DNA from: an uncultured Roseateles sp.
Lineage (GTDB): Bacteria; Pseudomonadota; Gammaproteobacteria; Burkholderiales; Burkholderiaceae_C
Length of the DNA: 64,000 nt
Assembly: GCF_963422335.1 (NCBI RefSeq)
Contig: NZ_OY729424.1
Location: forward strand, 3,968,001 to 4,032,000
Direction of reading: 5' to 3'
The notes beneath the pieces are model-generated. The model was not told where the DNA came from. It searched no databases and saw only the letters and a list, made by a program, of their open reading frames with translations. Shown here piece after piece: positions 26,480 to 37,621 of this stretch. A program made the translations under genes and the position numbers. The stretch's first letter is position 1, and every line of letters starts with the position of its first letter.

Positions 26480-27676
26480 ATGAACTCCGATCCACGTCCG
26501 CTGGTTCTGCACCTGATGCACCGCTTCGATACCGGCGGACTGGAGAATGGCGTCGTGAACCTGATCAACCAGCTGCCCGAGCATGCCTACCGGCATGCGG
26601 TGATGGCATTGACAGAGGTGACCGACTTCCGCCAGCGCATCAAGCGTCAGGACGTGCAGTTCATTGCGCTGAACAAACCGCCCGGCCACGGCTTCTGGCT
26701 CTATCCGCAGGTCTATCGCTTGTTCCGGCAATTGCGGCCGGCGATCGTGCACAGCCGCAATCTGGCAGCGCTGGAGATGCAGGTGGCCGCCTGGGCCGCT
26801 GGTGTGCCGGTGCGCATCCACGGCGAGCACGGGCGCGATGTGGGCGACCTGGACGGCAGCAATGTCACCTACCAGCGCCTGCGCAGGCTTTATACGCCCT
26901 TTGTCCATCACTACGTCGCGCTGTCGCGTGACCTGGCTGGCTATCTGCAAGCCAAGGTCCATGTCCCGCGGCCGCGCATCGCGCAGATCTACAACGGCGT
27001 TGACCTGAGCCGTTTCAAGCCGCGTGATCCCGCCGCCGCTCGGGCGCTGCCGGGCTGCCCCTTCGCCGGCCCCGAGCACTGGCTGGTGGGCACGGTCGGG
27101 CGCATGCAGACGGTCAAGGACCAGGTGAGCCTGGCGCGGGCCTTTGTCGTCGCTCTGGAAAAGCGCCCGGATCTGAAAAGCCGCTTGCGCCTGGTGATGA
27201 TCGGTGACGGCCCCTTGCGTGCCCAGGCCCAGGCCCTGCTTGACGCAGCAGGTCTGGCTGACCTGGCCTGGTTGCCGGGCGAACGCGACGATGTCGCGCA
27301 GATCATGGCCGGGCTGGATTGCTTTGTGCTGCCGTCGCTGGGCGAGGGCATCTCGAACACGATCCTGGAGGCCATGGCCAGTGGACTGCCGGTGATCGCT
27401 ACCGATGTGGGTGGCAATGCCGAACTGGTGAACGATGGCCAGACCGGCCTGATCGTGCCCGCGGCCGATGCGCAGGCACTGGCCGGCGCGATGGCCAGGC
27501 TGGCCGACGACCCCTCCGGTGCTGAAGCCATGGGCCGTGCCGGGCGCAGCCTGGTGCAGCAAAAATTCAGCCTGCCGGCGATGGTGGGTGCCTATCAAGG
27601 GCTGTACGACCGGTTGCTGGATCAGCGGCTGGGCAAGCCTCTTGGCCTGGCCTCGGCCAATCAGCGGAAGAACTGA
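26480..27676 (+). CDS. XrtA-system glycosyltransferase (TIGR03088-like, GT4)
   Basis: 398 residues from ATG 26480. GT-B fold of family 4: N-terminal LHLMHRFDTGGLENGVVNL glycine-rich acceptor loop, HSRNLAALEMQ, and the C-terminal donor site with FVLPSLGEGISNTILEAMASGLPVIATDVGGNAELV, including the E-x7-E pair. The HRFDTGGLENG start is characteristic of the exosortase-linked subgroup. It adds one sugar to the lipid-linked repeat unit at the cytoplasmic face. It lies 4 bp before the amidotransferase gene. Confidence 0.9.
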   Translation: MNSDPRPLVLHLMHRFDTGGLENGVVNLINQLPEHAYRHAVMALTEVTDFRQRIKRQDVQFIALNKPPGHGFWLYPQVYRLFRQLRPAIVHSRNLAALEMQVAAWAAGVPVRIHGEHGRDVGDLDGSNVTYQRLRRLYTPFVHHYVALSRDLAGYLQAKVHVPRPRIAQIYNGVDLSRFKPRDPAAARALPGCPFAGPEHWLVGTVGRMQTVKDQVSLARAFVVALEKRPDLKSRLRLVMIGDGPLRAQAQALLDAAGLADLAWLPGERDDVAQIMAGLDCFVLPSLGEGISNTILEAMASGLPVIATDVGGNAELVNDGQTGLIVPAADAQALAGAMARLADDPSGAEAMGRAGRSLVQQKFSLPAMVGAYQGLYDRLLDQRLGKPLGLASANQRKN

Positions 27677-27680
27677 CATC

Positions 27681-29630
27681 ATGTGTGGAATCACCGGCAT
27701 CTTTGATACCCGCGGCCAGCGCGAGATCGACACGGCAGCGCTTGCCCGCATGAACCTGTCGCAGCAGCATCGCGGCCCGGACGAGGGCAGCGTGCACATC
27801 GAGCCGGGCGTGGGGCTGGGCCACCGCCGCCTGTCCATCATCGACGTGGCCACCGGCCAGCAGCCCCTGTTCAACGAGGATGGCTCGGTGGTGATCGTCT
27901 ACAACGGCGAGATCTACAACTACCAGTCGCTGATCCCCGAACTGCAGGCGCTGGGCCATGTGTTCCACACCAAGAGCGACACCGAGGTCATCGTCCACGC
28001 CTGGGAGTCCTGGGGCGAGGCCTGCGTGACACGCTTTCGCGGCATGTTCGCCTTTGCGCTGTGGGACCGCAATCAGCAGACTTTCTTCATGGCCCGCGAC
28101 CGCCTGGCCGTCAAGCCGATGTACTACGCGCTGCTCGACGACGGCCAGCTGCTGTTCGGCTCGGAGCTGAAGTCGCTGCTGGCGCACGGCGGCCTCAAGC
28201 GCGATATGGATCCGCTGGCGGTCGAGGAGTATTTCGCGCTGGGCTATGTGGCCGAGCCGCGCACCATCTTCAAGCAGGCCAAGAAGCTGCCGCCGGCGCA
28301 CACGCTGTGCATACGCCGCGGCGAACCGATGGCCGAGCCCAAGGAATACTGGGATGTGAACTTCACGCTGAACAGCACGATCAGCGCCGACGAGGCCTGC
28401 GCCACGCTGGAAGAGAAGCTGCGCGAGTCGGTCCGCCTGCGCATGATTGCCGAGGTGCCGCTGGGCGCCTTCCTGTCCGGTGGCGTCGATTCCAGCGCCG
28501 TGGTGGCGATGATGGCGGGCTTGTCCGACGCGCCGGTCAACACCTGCTCGATTGCCTTCGATGATCCGGCCTTCAATGAAGCCGCGTTCGCCCAGACCGT
28601 GGCCGACCGCTACAAGACCGCGCATTCGGTCGAGATGGTCAAGAGCGACGACTTCGACCTGATCGATACGCTGGCGCGGCTGTACGACGAACCCTATGCG
28701 GACAGCTCGGCCATCCCGACCTACCGCGTCTGCCAGCTGGCGCGCAAGCATGTGACGGTGGCCTTGTCCGGCGACGGCGGCGATGAGACCTTTGGCGGCT
28801 ACCGCCGCTACCGCATGCACCTGCTGGAAGAGCGCATGCGCTCGGCCATGCCCGACGCGCTGCGCCGGCCGCTGTTCGGCATGCTGGGCCGCGTCTATCC
28901 CAAGGCCGACTGGGCGCCGCGCGTGTTTCGCGCCAAGACCACCTTCGAGGGCATGGCGCGCAATTCGGTGGAGGCCTACTTCCATACCATGTCCATCCTG
29001 CGCGATCCGATGCGCGATCAGCTGTTCAGTCCGCGCTTCAAGGCCGACATCGCCGGCTATTCGGCGCAGGAGGTGTTCGAGCGCCATGCCAAGCGCGCCG
29101 GCACCGATGACCCGCTGGCCCTGATCCAGTACCTGGACCTGAAGACTTATCTGGTCGGCGACATCAACACCAAGGTCGACCGCGCCAGCATGGCGCATTC
29201 GCTGGAAGTGCGCGAGCCGCTGATGGACCACGAGCTGGTCGAATGGATGGCGACCTTGCCCTCGTCGCTGAAGATCCGCGGCCAGGAGGGCAAGTTCGTA
29301 CTGAAGAAGGCGATGGAGCCGCATCTGCCGGATGACATCCTCTACCGCCCGAAGATGGGTTTTGCCGTGCCGCTGGCGCGCTGGTTCCGTGGCCCGTTGA
29401 AAGAGCGCATGCGCCAGGCCGTGCTGGGCCCGCGCCTGGCCGAGACCGGCTGGTTCAACCGCGACTACCTCGAACATCTGATCGACGCCCATCTGTCGGG
29501 CTCGCGAGACTACAGCGCGCCGCTGTGGACCTTGATGATGTTCGAGGCCTTCCTGCGCCAGGTGCTGGATGCAGCGCCGGCAGTGCCTGCCGCGCCGCAG
29601 CAGCAGCCGGTGGCGGTGGCCTTGCAATGA
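27681..29630 (+). CDS. XrtA-system amidotransferase 1 (asparagine synthase family)
   Basis: 649 residues. Cys2 (MCGITGIF) is the N-terminal nucleophile of class II glutamine amidotransferases; the glutaminase domain (1-210) includes HRGPDEG and YNGEIYNY. The synthase domain has the ATP-pyrophosphatase loop FLSGGVDSSAV (about 264-274) and SGDGGDETFGGY. All residues for Gln-dependent amidation are present. In XrtA loci this family (TIGR03108-like) is thought to amidate the polysaccharide or its sugar precursors, for example uronic acids, rather than aspartate. It overlaps the next gene by 4 bases. A paralogue is at 30857. Confidence 0.92.
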   Translation: MCGITGIFDTRGQREIDTAALARMNLSQQHRGPDEGSVHIEPGVGLGHRRLSIIDVATGQQPLFNEDGSVVIVYNGEIYNYQSLIPELQALGHVFHTKSDTEVIVHAWESWGEACVTRFRGMFAFALWDRNQQTFFMARDRLAVKPMYYALLDDGQLLFGSELKSLLAHGGLKRDMDPLAVEEYFALGYVAEPRTIFKQAKKLPPAHTLCIRRGEPMAEPKEYWDVNFTLNSTISADEACATLEEKLRESVRLRMIAEVPLGAFLSGGVDSSAVVAMMAGLSDAPVNTCSIAFDDPAFNEAAFAQTVADRYKTAHSVEMVKSDDFDLIDTLARLYDEPYADSSAIPTYRVCQLARKHVTVALSGDGGDETFGGYRRYRMHLLEERMRSAMPDALRRPLFGMLGRVYPKADWAPRVFRAKTTFEGMARNSVEAYFHTMSILRDPMRDQLFSPRFKADIAGYSAQEVFERHAKRAGTDDPLALIQYLDLKTYLVGDINTKVDRASMAHSLEVREPLMDHELVEWMATLPSSLKIRGQEGKFVLKKAMEPHLPDDILYRPKMGFAVPLARWFRGPLKERMRQAVLGPRLAETGWFNRDYLEHLIDAHLSGSRDYSAPLWTLMMFEAFLRQVLDAAPAVPAAPQQQPVAVALQ

Positions 29631-30844
29631 CCTTGCGCATTCTTCATGTGCTGGATCATTCACTTCCCACGCACAGCGGCTACACCTTCCGCACCCTGTC
29701 CATCCTGCGCGAGCAGCGCGCGCTGGGCTGGGAGACGGTGCTGCTGACCACGCCCAAGCAGGGCGCGGGCTCTGCCCTGCACGAAGACGTTGACGGCTGG
29801 CGCTTTCACCGCACGCCCAATGCGCCCGATACGGGCCTGATCGCGCAGATGCGGCTCACCGCCAAGCGCCTGGCCGAGCTGGTGCGCGCGACCCAGGCCG
29901 ATTTGATCCACGCCCACTCACCGGTGCTGAATGCCCTGCCCAGCCTGTGGGTCGGCCGTGCGCAACGCGTGCCGGTGGTCTACGAAATGCGTGCCTCCTG
30001 GGAGGACGCGGCGGTTGACCATGGCACGACCACCGAGGGCAGCCTGCGCTACCGCGTCTCACGCGCGCTGGAGTCCTTCGCCCTGCACCGGGCTGATCAG
30101 ATCACGACCATTTGCGAGGGCCTGCGCGGCGACATCATGGCGCGCGGCATTGCCGCCGAGCGCATCACGGTGATTCCGAATGCGGTCGATGCCCAGCTGT
30201 TCCAGTTCGGCATCGAGGGCGATGCGCGGCTGCGCAGCCAGCTCGGCCTGGATGGCGCCCTGGTGCTGGGTTTCGCCGGCTCGTTCTACGGCTATGAGGG
30301 CCTGCATCTGCTGCTGGAGGCGGCGCGCCGCATGCTGCCGCGCCACCCCAACCTGCGCGTGCTGATGGTCGGTGGCGGGCCGCAGGACGAAGCGCTGCGC
30401 GCCCAGGCCTCGGCGGCCGGCATGCAAGACCGCGTGATCTTCACCGGCCGTGTGCCGCATGAGCAGGTGCAGCGCTACTACGAGCTGATCGATGTGCTGG
30501 CCTACCCGCGCCTGCCGATCCGCCTGACCGAGCTGGTCACGCCGCTGAAGCCGCTGGAGGCCATGGCCCAGGGCCGCATGTTCGTGGCCTCTGATGTCGG
30601 TGGTCACCGCGAACTGGTGCGTCATGGCGAGACCGGATTCCTGTTCAGGGCCGGGGATGCTGCGGCGCTGGAGGCCGCTTTCGAGGATGTGCTGGCCCGG
30701 CGCGAAACCTGGCCGCAGATACGCCAGCAGGCGCGCCGCTTTGTCGAAGTCGAGCGTACCTGGACGGCCAGCGTGGCGCGTTATCGCGAGGTGTACGAAC
30801 GGGCGCTGGCCCGAGGCACACGCGTCCAACCCCTTAGTACCTGA
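29627..30844 (+). CDS. XrtA-system glycosyltransferase (TIGR04063-like, GT4)
   Basis: 405 residues from ATG 29627, which overlaps the preceding stop. The start RILHVLDHSLPTHSGYTFRTLSIL is typical of the exosortase subgroup. The GT4 donor domain shows LGFAGSFYGYEGLHLLLEA, and a nucleotide-sugar binding stretch with PLKPLEAMAQGRMFVASDVGGHREL, in which the family Glu is retained. It is a retaining GT-B enzyme acting on the lipid-linked intermediate. It sits between the two amidotransferase genes. Confidence 0.9.
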   Translation: MTLRILHVLDHSLPTHSGYTFRTLSILREQRALGWETVLLTTPKQGAGSALHEDVDGWRFHRTPNAPDTGLIAQMRLTAKRLAELVRATQADLIHAHSPVLNALPSLWVGRAQRVPVVYEMRASWEDAAVDHGTTTEGSLRYRVSRALESFALHRADQITTICEGLRGDIMARGIAAERITVIPNAVDAQLFQFGIEGDARLRSQLGLDGALVLGFAGSFYGYEGLHLLLEAARRMLPRHPNLRVLMVGGGPQDEALRAQASAAGMQDRVIFTGRVPHEQVQRYYELIDVLAYPRLPIRLTELVTPLKPLEAMAQGRMFVASDVGGHRELVRHGETGFLFRAGDAAALEAAFEDVLARRETWPQIRQQARRFVEVERTWTASVARYREVYERALARGTRVQPLST

Positions 30845-30856
30845 GGCAGCCCCAAC

Positions 30857-32782
30857 GTGTGTGGCATTCACGGCATTTACCGACTGGACGGGCAGGGGGT
30901 CGAACCGGCCCTGCTGTCCGCGATGGGCAACGTCACCCAGCACCGCGGGCCCGACGATGAGGGCATGCACATCGATGCCGACTGCGGCATTGCCATGCGC
31001 CGCCTGTCCATCATCGACCTGGCAGGCGGCCACCAACCGCTGTCGAACCAGGACGGCAGCCTGTGGCTGGTCTGCAATGGCGAGATCTACAACTACCGCG
31101 AGCTGCGGGCTGAACTGCAGGCCAAGGGCTATGTCTTCAAGACCGGCTCGGACAGCGAGGTGCTGCTGCACCTGTACGACGCCGAGGGCGACGAATTCGT
31201 GCACCGGCTCAACGGCATGTTCGACTTCGCGCTGTGGGACGCGCGCCGCCGGCGCCTGCTGATCGGCCGCGACCGCATCGGCGTCAAGCCGCTGTACGTG
31301 CTGCAGGACGGGCAACGACTGGCCTTTGCCACCGAGGCCAAGGCCTTGCTGGCGCTGCCCGGCGTCAAGGCCGAGCTGGACCGCAGCGTCGTGGCCAGCT
31401 ACCTGCACCTGGGCTATGTGGCCGCGCCGGGCTGCATCTTCAAGGGCATACGCAAGCTGGCACCGGCCACGCTGCTGGCGGTCGAGGGCGGCCAGGTGCG
31501 CGAGTGGCGCTACTGGCGTTTGCCGACGCGCATCGACAGGGACTTGAGCGAACAGCAGTGGACCGACAAGGTGCGCACCCAGCTGGAAGAATCGGTGCGC
31601 ATGCAGATGGTCAGCGACGTGCCCATCGGTGCCTTTCTGTCCGGCGGCGTCGACTCCAGTGCCGTGGTCGGCTATATGGCCAAGCACTCGTCGCAGCCGA
31701 TACGCACCTACTCGATCGGCTTCGAGGGCGGCGCGGCCGAGGCCCTGTACAACGAGCTGCCCTATGCGCGCCAGGTGTCGCAGCTGTTCGGCACCCAGCA
31801 CCGCGAGATCGTCGTCAAGCCCGATGTCGTGGGCCTGCTGCCGCAATTGCTGTGGCATATGGACGAGCCGCTGGCCGACACCGCCTTCATCACCACCTAC
31901 CTGGTCTCGCAGTTCGCGCGCCAGGATGTGAAGGTGATCCTGTCCGGCGTCGGCGGTGACGAGCTGTTCGGTGGCTACCGGCGCTATCTGGGCGCCCACT
32001 ACGCCTCGCGCTTTCATGCGCTGCCGGCCTGGCTGCGCCGGACGGCGGCAGCCGGCGCGCGGCACTTGCCGGCCGACCGGCATTCCGGCCTGCTCAATAT
32101 GCTGCGGCTGGCCAAGGGTTTCGTCGCCACCGCCGAGATGGCGCCCGATGCGCGCTACCGCAGCTATCTGCAGGTGCTTGGGCGCGATGTGGTGGCACAG
32201 CTGATGCTGGAGCCTGCGGCGCCAGGCAGTGACCCACTCGATCAGGCCTTTGCCGGCGCCGGCAACGAAGACGATCTGAACCGCATGTTCGCGGTCGATG
32301 CCGAAACCCAGCTGCCCGACGACCTGCTGATGCTGACCGACAAGATGAGCATGGCCGTGTCGCTGGAATGCCGCGTGCCGCTGCTGGACCATGATCTGGT
32401 CGAGCTGGCCGCAGCCATGCCTGGCGCGATCAAGATGAAGGGCGGCCGCCTCAAGCATGTGATGAAAGAGGCGCTGTCGGGCATGCTGCCCGACGACATC
32501 CTGAACCGCAAGAAGCGTGGCTTCGGCACGCCGATGGGGGCCTGGCTCAAGCGCGAATTGGCGCCGCTGCTGCGTCGCCTGCTCGCACCCGAGGTGCTGC
32601 GCGCGCGCGGTCTGTTCCGGCCCGAGGTCGTCGCCGGACTGATGGCCGACCACGAGGCCAATCGCATCGACGGTACCGATGCCCTGCTGGCCTTGATGAA
32701 TCTCGAAATCTGGAGCCGCATCTATCTCGATGGGCGCGAGCCGGGCGATGTGGCCCTTGAGATGAAAACCTACGTCGCATGA
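30857..32782 (+). CDS. XrtA-system amidotransferase 2 (asparagine synthase family)
   Basis: 641 residues from GTG 30857. Cys2 nucleophile (MCGIHGIY), HRGPDDEG and CNGEIYNYRE in the glutaminase domain; FLSGGVDSSAV and SGVGGDELFGGY in the synthetase domain. It is complete and only distantly similar to the copy at 27681, so the two probably act on different sugars or positions rather than being a recent duplication. Its stop overlaps the next glycosyltransferase start by 4 bases. Confidence 0.91.
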   Translation: MCGIHGIYRLDGQGVEPALLSAMGNVTQHRGPDDEGMHIDADCGIAMRRLSIIDLAGGHQPLSNQDGSLWLVCNGEIYNYRELRAELQAKGYVFKTGSDSEVLLHLYDAEGDEFVHRLNGMFDFALWDARRRRLLIGRDRIGVKPLYVLQDGQRLAFATEAKALLALPGVKAELDRSVVASYLHLGYVAAPGCIFKGIRKLAPATLLAVEGGQVREWRYWRLPTRIDRDLSEQQWTDKVRTQLEESVRMQMVSDVPIGAFLSGGVDSSAVVGYMAKHSSQPIRTYSIGFEGGAAEALYNELPYARQVSQLFGTQHREIVVKPDVVGLLPQLLWHMDEPLADTAFITTYLVSQFARQDVKVILSGVGGDELFGGYRRYLGAHYASRFHALPAWLRRTAAAGARHLPADRHSGLLNMLRLAKGFVATAEMAPDARYRSYLQVLGRDVVAQLMLEPAAPGSDPLDQAFAGAGNEDDLNRMFAVDAETQLPDDLLMLTDKMSMAVSLECRVPLLDHDLVELAAAMPGAIKMKGGRLKHVMKEALSGMLPDDILNRKKRGFGTPMGAWLKRELAPLLRRLLAPEVLRARGLFRPEVVAGLMADHEANRIDGTDALLALMNLEIWSRIYLDGREPGDVALEMKTYVA

Positions 32783-33989
32783 ATATCCTGTACCTCTGCC
32801 ACCGCTTTCCGTTTCCGCCCAAGCGCGGGGGCAAGATCCGGCCTTTCAACATGATCCGCCACCTGACGGCCAGCGGCCACAATGTGACGGTCTGCTCGCT
32901 GGCACGCTCCGACGCCGAGGCGGCCGAAGGGCAGGGCATCTCGCCGCACTGCGCCGCCTTCGAGATGGCCCGCGTGCACGCGCCGGCCCAGGCCTTGCGT
33001 ATGGTCGCGCGTCTGGCCTCGTCCACGCCGTCGTCGATGGGCTACTTCTACTCGCCCCAACTGCAAGCGCGCGTGCGCGAGTTGCTGGCCAGCCAGACCT
33101 GGGATCTGATCTTCGTGCACTGCTCGTCGGTGGCCCAGTACGTCGAGCATGTCACCGACATCCCGAAGATCCTTGACTTCGGCGATATGGATTCGCAGAA
33201 GTGGCTGGAGTATGCAAACTACAAGTCCTTCCCGCTGTCGCTGGGCTACCAGCTGGAAGGCAGCAAGCTGCAGACCGAGGAGAAGCGCCTGGCCGGACGC
33301 TTCGATCTGTGCACGGCGACCACGCGCGCCGAGTGGGAGACGCTGAACAGCTATGGCAGCGGCGCCGACACCGACTGGTTTCCCAATGGCGTTGATGCCG
33401 AGTATTTCAGCCCTGGCGACGAACCGTATGACCCCGACACGATCAGCTTCATCGGTCGTATGGACTACTACCCGAACCAGGAATGCATGTCGCGCTTTTG
33501 CGAGCAGGTCTGGCCCTTGCTGAAGGCGCGCCGCCCCGGCATGAAGCTGCTGATCGTCGGCGCCGACCCGTCGCCGGCCATGCGCCGCCTGGGCGAGATT
33601 CCCGGCGTGACGGTGACCGGCTCGGTGCCCGAGGTGCAGCCCTTTGTGCGCAAGTCGGCGCTGATGGTGGCACCCCTGAACATCGCCCGCGGTACGCAGA
33701 ACAAGATCCTGGAGGCGATGGCCATGGGCGTGCCCGTGGTCACCAGCAGCATTGCCGCCGGAGGCGTCGATGCGCAGGCGGAGAATCACTTCCTGGTCTG
33801 CGACACGCCGCAGGATTACGCTCAAGCGATCTTCCGCATTGCCGAAGACCCGGCGGAGCGCCAGCGCCTGGCCGTGGCAGGGCGCGAGCGCATGCTCAGC
33901 CACCATGCCTGGCCGCGCTCGATGGAGCGGCTGGACGGAATCATCGCCCGTGGCGTGAAGAACTTTGCCGATAAAAAAAGAGGTGTTGC

Positions 33990-33993
<4 letters not shown>
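32779..33993 (+). CDS. XrtA-system glycosyltransferase (TIGR03087-like)
   Basis: 404 residues. The start NILYLCHRFPFPPKRGGKIRP is the hallmark of the exosortase-linked TIGR03087 subgroup. The C-terminal GT4 domain has ISFIGRMDYYPNQECM, PGMKLLIVGADP and NKILEAMAMGVPVVTSSIAAGGVDAQ. It acts in repeat-unit assembly. It is coupled to both neighbours by 4-base overlaps. Confidence 0.91.
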
Positions 33994-35296
<1,303 letters not shown>

Positions 35297-35306
<10 letters not shown>

Positions 35307-36325
35307 GTGTCTTGCGACACCCTGAGCAGGCGCTGACCTGGCGCCGCGGCGCCTGGCTGAGCCTGGCTGCGCTGGTCTTGCTGGTCTTGTCGCTGCTGCC
35401 TTTCATGGGTAGTTCAACCGAGCTGGTGCGCATGCGCAATGCGCTGGTCCTGGGCGAAACCGCTGGCGTGGATTTCAATTGGACGCCGGAACAGACACCT
35501 GCCGGCTTTCTCGACGAGCGAGGGCCTGCCAGCCCCTTGTATGCAGAGCAGGCACGGCGCCTGGGTCTGCAGTCTCTGCCGTCGGACTGGGACCGCGTGC
35601 TGGTGATCAGCCGCCATCTGCTGGGTTCGCACCCGACCTTGTACGGTGGAGCGGTGCAGTCCGATCTGGACACGACCTATCACCAGATTGTCGAAGAGGG
35701 CAAAGGCTATTGCGGCGACTTCGTGCGCGTTTTCACCGGACTGGCACTGGCCTCAGGCATGTCGGTGAGGCCCTGGGCGTTCTCGTTCGATGGCTTTGGT
35801 GGCGATGGCCATATTTTTCTGGAAATATGGAACCGCGAGCTCAAGCGCTGGCAGCTGGTCGATATCTTCAACAACTATTATTTTCTCGACGCCCGCGGCA
35901 CGCCCTTGTCGGCGCTCGAGTTCCGCCAGGCGCTGAAGACTGCCCCGGCGTCGTTGCAATTGAAGCCCTTGTTTGCCAGCGCACGCCCCGGCTACGTGGT
36001 CGAGGACAAGGCCTGGAAGTACTACGAACGCGGCCTGACGCAGTGGTATGCGGTGTGGGGCAATAATGTCTTTTCCTATGACCGCGCTGTGCTGGGGCAT
36101 AGGCTGACGCCGCTGTCGCGTTCGATGGAGCAGCTGAACGCGATTGCACAGGGACTGTATCCGCCCCTGCTGCTGCTCGACGACCCAGGCAGCCATGCCG
36201 AGGCCGAGGCGATGTGGCGCTTGCGCACACATCTGCGTGTCGTGGCGGGTTTGGGCTTGCTGTGCTTGCTTGCATTTGCCGTTTGCGTGCTCAAGCATCA
36301 ACAGCTGTCGAGACGCGCGGCGTGA
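35297..36325 (+). CDS. Membrane transglutaminase-like protein
   Basis: 342 residues. One membrane segment at about 20-38 and another at about 310-330 flank a periplasmic region. A transglutaminase-like triad is visible: C139 (GYCGDFVRVF), H172 (GDGHIFLEIW), D189 (LVDIFNNYYF). Such domains act as cysteine proteases, transpeptidases or acyl-transfer enzymes. It is encoded inside the glycosyltransferase block, between a sugar dehydrogenase and a GT4, and overlaps both. No family name is certain. A job in crosslinking or trimming a protein or amide on the exported polymer is inferred from triad and context only. Confidence 0.8.
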
Positions 36326-37572
36326 GCAAGCCCTTGAGGTCCCTGCTGTTCTCAAGCCTGTACCCCAGCAGTGTGCGGCCGGGGCACGGCATCTTCGTCG
36401 AAACGCGTCTGCGCGAATTGCTGGTGCATGGGGATGTGCAAGTCCGGGTGATCGCGCCGGTGCCCTGGTTCTATTCCAGCGACCCCAAACATGGCGTGCA
36501 TGGCTTGATGGCTGCCACCCCCAGGCGGGAGCAATGGCACGACATCGACGTCCAGCACCCGCGCTATCCGCTGCCTCCGAAGGTCGGCATGCATATCGCC
36601 CCTCTCAGCCTGGCGCTAGGCGCCGTGCCGGCGATACGCCGTCTGCTGCGCGAGGGCTTTGATTTCGATGTCATCGACGCCCATTATTTCTATCCCGATG
36701 GTGTTGCCGCCGGCTTGCTGGCGAAGTGGTTTGGCAAACCGTTCGTGGTGACCGCGCGCGGCTCGGACCTCAACCTCATTGCCGGATACCCGCTGCCGCG
36801 CCGCATGATGCAATGGGCGGCACGGCGCGCTGATGGCGTCATCGGCGTGAGCCAGGCGCTGGCCGATGTATTGCTGGGCTGGGGGCTGGACGCGGCCAAG
36901 GTACATACGATGCGCAATGGCGTCGACCTCGAGCGCTTCTACCCGATGTCGCCGGATGCCGCCAAGCTTGCACTGCAGATGGAACGCGGCGCGCCGGTCT
37001 TGCTGTCGGTGGGAAATCTGGTCGAGCTGAAGGGACACGACTTGGCCATCAAGGCGCTGGCGACGATCTCGGCGGACCATCCGGCAGCACAGTTGGTGAT
37101 CGTGGGGGAGGGGGAGGAGCGATCGAACCTCGAGACCCTGGCGACGAAGCTGGGCCTGAGCCACCGAGTTCGCTTTGCCGGAGCCATCCCCAATCTGCAA
37201 CTCGCCGCCTGGTACAGCGCAGCCGACGTGCTGATACTGGCCTCCAGCCGCGAAGGGTGGGCAAACGTGCTGTTGGAGTCTATGGCCTGTGGTACGCCGG
37301 TGGTGGCCACCCGTGTGGGCGGCAATGCCGAGGTGGTTGCCAGCGCATCCGCAGGTCGCCTGGCGGCCACCCGGGACGCCGATGGTATCGCGGCCGCGGT
37401 ATTGGCGCTGCTGGCCCAGGAGCCGAGTCGGGCCGAGGTTAGGCGCTATGCCGAGCAATTCAGCTGGCAGGCCACCAGTGAGGCGCAACTGACGCTGTTT
37501 CGTCAAATAGCAGGTCGTGACGAAGGCGCCCCGCATGACGGCCGCGGCGTGAGATCAACCAACAGGCCATGA
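36322..37572 (+). CDS. Glycosyltransferase family 4 protein
   Basis: 416 residues from GTG 36322, which overlaps the preceding TGA; the open frame extends upstream but within the transglutaminase gene. N-terminal LLFSSLYPSSVRPGHGIFVETRLREL; middle DVIDAHYFYPDGVAAGLLAKW and TARGSDLNLI; donor domain with LLSVGNLVELKGHDLAIKAL and LASSREGWANVLLESMACGTPVVATRVGGNAEVV. The motifs match exosortase-locus GT4 enzymes related to teichuronic-acid type transferases. It is the fourth GT of the operon. Confidence 0.9.
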   Translation: MSKPLRSLLFSSLYPSSVRPGHGIFVETRLRELLVHGDVQVRVIAPVPWFYSSDPKHGVHGLMAATPRREQWHDIDVQHPRYPLPPKVGMHIAPLSLALGAVPAIRRLLREGFDFDVIDAHYFYPDGVAAGLLAKWFGKPFVVTARGSDLNLIAGYPLPRRMMQWAARRADGVIGVSQALADVLLGWGLDAAKVHTMRNGVDLERFYPMSPDAAKLALQMERGAPVLLSVGNLVELKGHDLAIKALATISADHPAAQLVIVGEGEERSNLETLATKLGLSHRVRFAGAIPNLQLAAWYSAADVLILASSREGWANVLLESMACGTPVVATRVGGNAEVVASASAGRLAATRDADGIAAAVLALLAQEPSRAEVRRYAEQFSWQATSEAQLTLFRQIAGRDEGAPHDGRGVRSTNRP

Positions 37573-37621
37573 TGTCAATTGAACTCCGTGACTCAACCGG
37601 TAATCTGGCAGTGAGCGTTTA

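Noticed and set aside
27567..29663. 698-codon minus-strand open frame
   Set aside because: Shadow of amidotransferase 1; same composition bias and no family features.
30059..32653. 864-codon minus-strand open frame
   Set aside because: It is the mirror of the GT4 and amidotransferase genes in very GC-rich DNA; the product is His/Gln/Arg-rich with no domain, while the plus strand encodes clear enzymes.
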